Positions 12,790-15,892 of a stretch of 15,892 bases of DNA are shown in pieces (the stretch's first letter is position 1; each line of letters starts with the position of its first letter). Source of the DNA: Bacteroidaceae bacterium (GTDB lineage: Bacteria > Bacteroidota > Bacteroidia > Bacteroidales > Bacteroidaceae); the NCBI GenBank assembly GCA_900772575.1, contig CAAHEN010000246.1, forward strand, positions 1 to 15,892, read 5' to 3'. Made by a program: the position numbers and the translations under genes. Below the pieces are notes generated by a model. The model was not told the DNA's origin and searched no databases. It saw nothing but the letters and a program-made list of their open reading frames with translations.

Positions 12790-13806
12790 ATGAAAGCAAT
12801 CATCATCCTGCTTCTGCTGTCATGTGGCATGGCAGCGAACGCACAGTCACAGCAAGTTGACAAGGCCAAAGAAAAAAAGATACCGGAGGTTTTCAAGGCC
12901 TTGGCCACTCCAGACACGGTCAGCCTGGAAGAGGTGAAACTGAGTTTCGAGGAGAATGTTATGCGAAACTGGGCAAATGACACGGTTTCTGGTTTCAACA
13001 CCATATCGCACAGACGCCTGCTGATCAATTCACCGATGGCCAGCTACTCCACCGCTGCGGACCAAGCAGACGTGTGCTTATACATTTTGTCAGACCTCAG
13101 GCCGCATGACTATACCCGTCGGCTTTACCTCAATAAGGCGTGGAACAAAAAAACTGGAGTGTCGGATACCGTCTTACTCGAAAAAATCAGTAAACAATAT
13201 GGCAATCCCGTCTTCTATACCCATAGAAACAAAGAGAAAGACTATATCGGCTTCGAAGCAAAGTGGGTAAATGGCACATACGCCTCAATCCGTGACCCGC
13301 TGCCCTACTACGGCTTCTTCGTCTCCTCCAAAAAGGACTGGCATCATTTCAAAGACGGTACAGAGACAGAGCGCATGGGGCAATATAGCCCAACCGGGCG
13401 TTATGCTGAATTGGCCAAACGATATTCCGGTGTCCTAATAATCGACGGCTCTTGGTGGAGACATGAGTTCTATAACTACCAACAGCAGATCATCAGCCAA
13501 GACGCCACTCACTATGTCACACGCTATGATACCAACCGCGTGGCGGCACTCTATAGCCTGTTTGTAACCGTCGACGGAAGCGGCCATGCCCATCCTCATG
13601 TGTTGAAAGTCCATAAAACACGTCCTGAGAACGAACAGGACATCGCCGAACTGAGAAAATTCTTCGCCGAGTTGCCAGCTTGGAGCTTCTCCTACCTATT
13701 CACCTCCGACGGGCGTATTCTACCGGGCCGCTATCTGACAGCGTTCCGAACCGATGACTATTGGCGCATATCCGATGACCTTGGCAAAAGTGTGAGACAG
13801 CAATAA
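12790..13806 (+). CDS. Secreted protein of unknown family, paralogue 3 of 3
   Basis: A 338-aa protein of the same unrecognised family. ATG 12790 is chosen because it opens directly into a signal peptide (MKAIIILLLLSCG..., cleavage near ANAQ, residue 19); a TTG five codons upstream lies inside the repeat. Landmarks are DTVSLEEV (42-49), ISKQYG (133-138), WVNGTY (159-164), PYYGF (172-176), SLFVTVDGSG (256-265), LPAW (295-298) and FTSDGRILPGRY (304-315). The C-terminal blocks are close to paralogue 2, while the middle has diverged. C12 is in the signal core, not a lipobox. Base composition looks more AT-rich than paralogues 1 and 2, with more AAA/AAG and less GC-rich third positions. No catalytic motif is seen and the role is unknown. 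Confidence 0.75.
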   Translation: MKAIIILLLLSCGMAANAQSQQVDKAKEKKIPEVFKALATPDTVSLEEVKLSFEENVMRNWANDTVSGFNTISHRRLLINSPMASYSTAADQADVCLYILSDLRPHDYTRRLYLNKAWNKKTGVSDTVLLEKISKQYGNPVFYTHRNKEKDYIGFEAKWVNGTYASIRDPLPYYGFFVSSKKDWHHFKDGTETERMGQYSPTGRYAELAKRYSGVLIIDGSWWRHEFYNYQQQIISQDATHYVTRYDTNRVAALYSLFVTVDGSGHAHPHVLKVHKTRPENEQDIAELRKFFAELPAWSFSYLFTSDGRILPGRYLTAFRTDDYWRISDDLGKSVRQQ

Positions 13807-14155
13807 CGTAACAATAACCGTTTTCGATAATCTTCAGTGCACCGCCCCTCTACCGCCCTGTGGACAAGCATGGGGAAAACGCGGGGATAACGGTGTGGAC
13901 GGGCTGAGCGGCCTGGCGGGCGGTCCGCCGGTAGAATTACCCACCGTATTCCACAGGCCATACACCGGACTTATGCCCCGGTTTTGGCACTGCAGGAAGC
14001 GCTCCTGAAGCAGGGGTGGAGCTCTGTCCACACCCGGTGGACGGAACAGGGGAGAAGGGGCACACAGGCACGGTGGGCAAAGGGGAAGGTGATGGGCCGA
14101 ACCTGTGGACAGCGGCGGGCAGAAAACAGGGCCAGACGTGGACAACGGAATGGCC

Positions 14156-14176
14156 AAGAAAACGACCGGTTTTCTT
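14156..14176. repeat. 8-bp inverted repeat, AAGAAAAC / GTTTTCTT
   Basis: AAGAAAAC (14156-14163) and GTTTTCTT (14169-14176) are perfect arms around GACCG. The right arm runs into a CTTTCCACA DnaA-box-like word. An A/T-rich stem with T-rich flank could also act as a weak terminator. Confidence 0.5.
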
Positions 14177-14242
14177 TCCACACACTCCACCGGATATCAT
14201 ATACAACATGGTCATCTCTGGCTTTCAAAAAGAAAAAGAATA

Positions 14243-14260
14243 GCCTTATACATATAAGGC
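14243..14260. repeat. 18-bp palindrome GCCTTATA-CA-TATAAGGC
   Basis: Perfect 8-bp arms with a 2-nt centre, directly after an A-rich tract (about 14,226-14,240) and 11 bp before a GGTGGACAA word. A compact symmetric site like this suits binding by a dimeric protein. No known operator is recognised. Confidence 0.5.
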
Positions 14261-14275
14261 GAGAACGGGCGGTGG

Positions 14276-14299
14276 ACAACGGCACAACGGCACAACGGC
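14276..14299. repeat. Three tandem copies of ACAACGGC
   Basis: Exact 8-bp copies occupy 14276-14283, 14284-14291 and 14292-14299, followed by a partial ACGG. The first copy overlaps the GTGGACAA word at 14272-14279. Confidence 0.75.
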
Positions 14300-14369
14300 A
14301 CGGCTGTCCGCACCGCTTTCTCTTCTGGCGTGTGGGGCAAGGTCTGTCTGTGCGACAGCCGTCACATGT

Positions 14370-14434
14370 TCTGAGCCCGGCTGGGGCGACACGACAGTTC
14401 ATCTGTGTCAGTGTCACTTCCAGCCGGGCTCAGA
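14370..14434. repeat. Long inverted repeat downstream of the thioredoxin gene
   Basis: TCTGAGCCCGGCTGG (14370-14384) and CCAGCCGGGCTCAGA (14420-14434) are perfect 15-bp arms. The 35-nt spacer can pair further (GACAC 14388-14392 with GTGTC 14411-14415; ACAG with CTGT). It ends 17 bp beyond the stop of the minus-strand thioredoxin gene. It may serve as that gene's terminator or 3' stabilising structure, although no T-run follows. Confidence 0.65.
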
Positions 14435-14451
14435 TTTGTCAGGACACGGGG

Positions 14452-15012
14452 TCATTCAGCACAGCAAGGCAAGAGGCGGGCCAGCGCATCGGCCACTTTC
14501 GACGAGAGCACCGTCGCGAGGACGACGCGGCCCTGTGGGTCGATGACGTAGACCGAGGGGATCCACTCGACGCCGTAAGCGCGGTAGATGTCGGTCGTCT
14601 TCCATTTTTTGAGCGGACTGACCTGCGTGTAGGTGATGCCGTAAGTGTTTATCGCTTTCTGCCACGCTGCGCGGTCGGTGTCGAACGAGACGCCAACGAA
14701 GGCCACACCGCGTTCGGCGTAGGTCTTGCTCAGAGCGGCGATGACGGGGGCGTCCTTGCGGCAGTCGGGGCACCATGAGGCCCAGAAGTCGAGGACGACA
14801 TAGCGGCCCCGGAAGTCGGAGAGGCGGACCGTGTCGCCGTTGATGGCAGGCAGGGCGAAGTCGGGAGCTTCGGTGCCGGGGCGCAGGAGGGTGGCGGCGT
14901 ATTTGGCATCGAGATCTTCTTCAGCATTCTGGCTGGGTTGCTGCGCGGCGGCGGTACCGGTGCACAGCAGTGCCGCGATGAGGGCGGCTGGTTTGAAAAG
15001 TCTTTTGAGCAT
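14452..15012 (-). CDS. TlpA-like periplasmic thioredoxin-family protein
   Basis: A 186-aa exported redox protein. ATG 15012 is chosen because it starts a signal peptide (MLKRLFKPAALIAALLC..., cleavage near AAAQ, residue 24); the frame runs 64 codons further up, but only through the overlapping antiporter gene. The thioredoxin-like domain (about 44-180) has the AhpC/TlpA-type entry GTEAPDFALPAINGD (46-60), the active site WASWCPDC (C81/C84), VAFVGVSFDTD (103-113) and the cis-Pro loop WIPSVYVID (P152). C7-type lipobox residues are absent, though C17 lies in the hydrophobic core (ALLC). The C-terminus has an adjacent cysteine pair, C183/C184. It probably reduces periplasmic disulfides, possibly fed by DsbD. 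It lies 23 bp downstream of the antiporter gene, in a likely operon. Confidence 0.88.
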   Translation of the reverse strand: MLKRLFKPAALIAALLCTGTAAAQQPSQNAEEDLDAKYAATLLRPGTEAPDFALPAINGDTVRLSDFRGRYVVLDFWASWCPDCRKDAPVIAALSKTYAERGVAFVGVSFDTDRAAWQKAINTYGITYTQVSPLKKWKTTDIYRAYGVEWIPSVYVIDPQGRVVLATVLSSKVADALARLLPCCAE

Positions 15013-15035
15013 ATGTCTGGTGTGTGGTGAGGTTT

Positions 15036-15892
15036 TCAGGCTGTCGCGGTGCGGCGTCCGGTCAGGGCGATGCTGGCGAGCGCGGCCAAGGCGAGCAGGG
15101 CGGGGTAGTAGAGGTAAGGGATAATGGCCATCGGACTGACCAGCGCCAGGCCACCCGCCATCAGCAGTTGGGCGCCGTAGGGCAGGACACCCTGCACGAC
15201 GCACGAGAAAATGTCGAGCAGCGACGCCGCCCGGCGCTTGTCAACGCCGTAGCGCTCACTGATGTCCTTGGTGATGGCGCCGACGGAGAGGATGGCCACG
15301 GTGTTGTTGGCCGTGCAGCAGTTGGTCAGTCCGACGAGGGCCGAGATGCAGCATTCCGCGCCACGTCGGCTGTGGACGCGCCGCGTCAGGCCGCGCACGA
15401 GCCAGGTGACGCCGCCGCCCTTGCGCACGACGGCGAGCAGGCCACCCGCCATCATCGAGATGACGATCAGCTCGCCCATGCCACAGATGCCCTGTCCCAT
15501 CGCCGTGAGCCAGCCGCCGAGGCCATAGCTGCCCTCAGCGATGCCGACGACACCCGTCAGCAGGCATCCCAGACAGAGCACGCTCATGACGTTCATGCCG
15601 GCGATGGCGGTGACGAGGACAACGGCGTAGGGCAGGACGCGCCACAGGTGCAACTCTGTCGCCATAGTGGTGGTCTGGTGATCACCCATGAGCCCGATGG
15701 CCATGTAGATGAGGAAGCAAAGCAGTGCCGCCGGCCACACGATGCGGAAATTGGTGCGAAACTTGTCCTGCATGCGGCAATCCTGCGTGCGTGTGGCGGC
15801 CACGGTGGTGTCGGAGATGAAGGAGAGATTGTCACCGAAGAACGACCCGCCGACGACGGCGGCCACCATCAGCGGCAGTGCCGTCCCCGTGC
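15036..15892 (-). CDS. NhaC-family Na+/H+ antiporter (5' end outside the window)
   Basis: The last 284 or so residues of a polytopic inner-membrane antiporter. The frame continues without a stop through the window edge, reading TGTALPLMVAAVVGGSFFGD, so the ATG at 15869 is internal. Diagnostic NhaC features are GGSFFGDNLSFISDTTVAAT with RTQ just after it, the DKFRTN block, a glycine-rich membrane region (MMAGGLLAVVRKGGGV), TNCCTANNTVAILSVG, and VLPYGAQLL. Hydrophobic segments continue to the end. Exchange of external H+ for internal Na+ (or a related solute exchange) is the family role. A thioredoxin-like gene follows 23 bp downstream. NhaC paralogues vary in substrate, so specificity is open. 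Confidence 0.9.
   Translation of the reverse strand, partial: TGTALPLMVAAVVGGSFFGDNLSFISDTTVAATRTQDCRMQDKFRTNFRIVWPAALLCFLIYMAIGLMGDHQTTTMATELHLWRVLPYAVVLVTAIAGMNVMSVLCLGCLLTGVVGIAEGSYGLGGWLTAMGQGICGMGELIVISMMAGGLLAVVRKGGGVTWLVRGLTRRVHSRRGAECCISALVGLTNCCTANNTVAILSVGAITKDISERYGVDKRRAASLLDIFSCVVQGVLPYGAQLLMAGGLALVSPMAIIPYLYYPALLALAALASIALTGRRTATA

Larger units (their letters stand above)
13807..14451. other. Non-coding GTGGA-rich region, possible oriC-like or protein-binding region
   Basis: These 645 bp contain no convincing gene. Between 13860 and 14276 there are seven GTGGA and four TCCAC words; roughly one would be expected by chance at equal base frequencies. Four of the sites differ by one base from the DnaA-box consensus TTWTNCACA or its complement: TGTGGACAA 13859-13867, TGGGGAAAA 13871-13879, TATTCCACA 13947-13955 and CTTTCCACA 14174-14182. 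AT-richer tracts follow at about 14,197-14,260, with an 18-bp palindrome. This fits an origin-like layout, but no perfect box is present and dnaA/dnaN are not in the window. It could equally bind another protein. Confidence 0.35.

Noticed and set aside
14276..14299. Possible CRISPR array
   Set aside because: The units are 8 bp and directly adjacent, with no spacers and no cas genes.
13984..14778. 264-codon open frame across the GTGGA-rich region
   Set aside because: It is low-complexity and basic, has no recognisable domain, and runs antisense into the thioredoxin gene.

Overview
The window looks like a chromosomal stretch of a GC-rich Bacteroidales bacterium, most likely in or near Prevotellaceae. 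The grounds are perfect TAnnTTTG -7 promoter boxes, no Shine-Dalgarno motifs ahead of the genes, and several families that are largely or typically Bacteroidota: DUF4294, DUF2795, the long HU-related protein, the 'HSPF' methyltransferase-like protein and a Rpn/PDDEXK nuclease with an AEGx-repeat tail. It reads as core chromosome with one less ordinary block at 10.2-14.4 kb.

Left part (1-3447, plus strand). The last codons of an unidentified gene are followed by a leader with several TAnnTTTG boxes and a partly duplicated promoter-like segment. Then come dsbD (membrane thiol-disulfide reductase), a small degenerate-looking methyltransferase-family gene that is probably co-transcribed, and a 73-aa DUF2795 gene with its own promoter.

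Middle part (3574-9894). A very strong bidirectional hairpin separates the plus genes from a minus-strand group: hisS (histidyl-tRNA synthetase), a Rpn-family nuclease and rnr (RNase R). Divergent from rnr is a secreted DUF4294 protein. It converges on an HU-family DNA-binding gene across two hairpins.

Right-middle part (9895-14451). A gap of about 0.7 kb, AT-rich in places, holds a good promoter and a leader of about 215 nt with inverted repeats. It leads into three consecutive secreted proteins of 317, 351 and 338 aa that I do not recognise. They appear to be full-length, strongly diverged paralogues: each has a signal peptide, a W-x-x-G-x(-Y) and P-Y-x-x-F block, and a C-terminal DGR block (TSDGRILPGRY in two). 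A 15-21 bp motif recurs around the second and third genes, once as part of a hairpin and once as an inverted pair bounding a ~111-bp intergenic element. After the third gene comes a 645-bp non-coding region crowded with GTGGA/TCCAC words resembling degenerate DnaA boxes, with AT-rich tracts, palindromes, a short tandem repeat and a long inverted repeat. It is a candidate replication-origin-like or other protein-binding region.

Right end (14452-15892, minus strand). A TlpA-like periplasmic thioredoxin lies 23 bp downstream of a NhaC-type Na+/H+ antiporter that runs off the window. The two probably form an operon.

The best candidates for something undescribed are the three-gene secreted paralogue cassette with its repeat-bounded spacers, and the GTGGA-rich non-coding region beside it.
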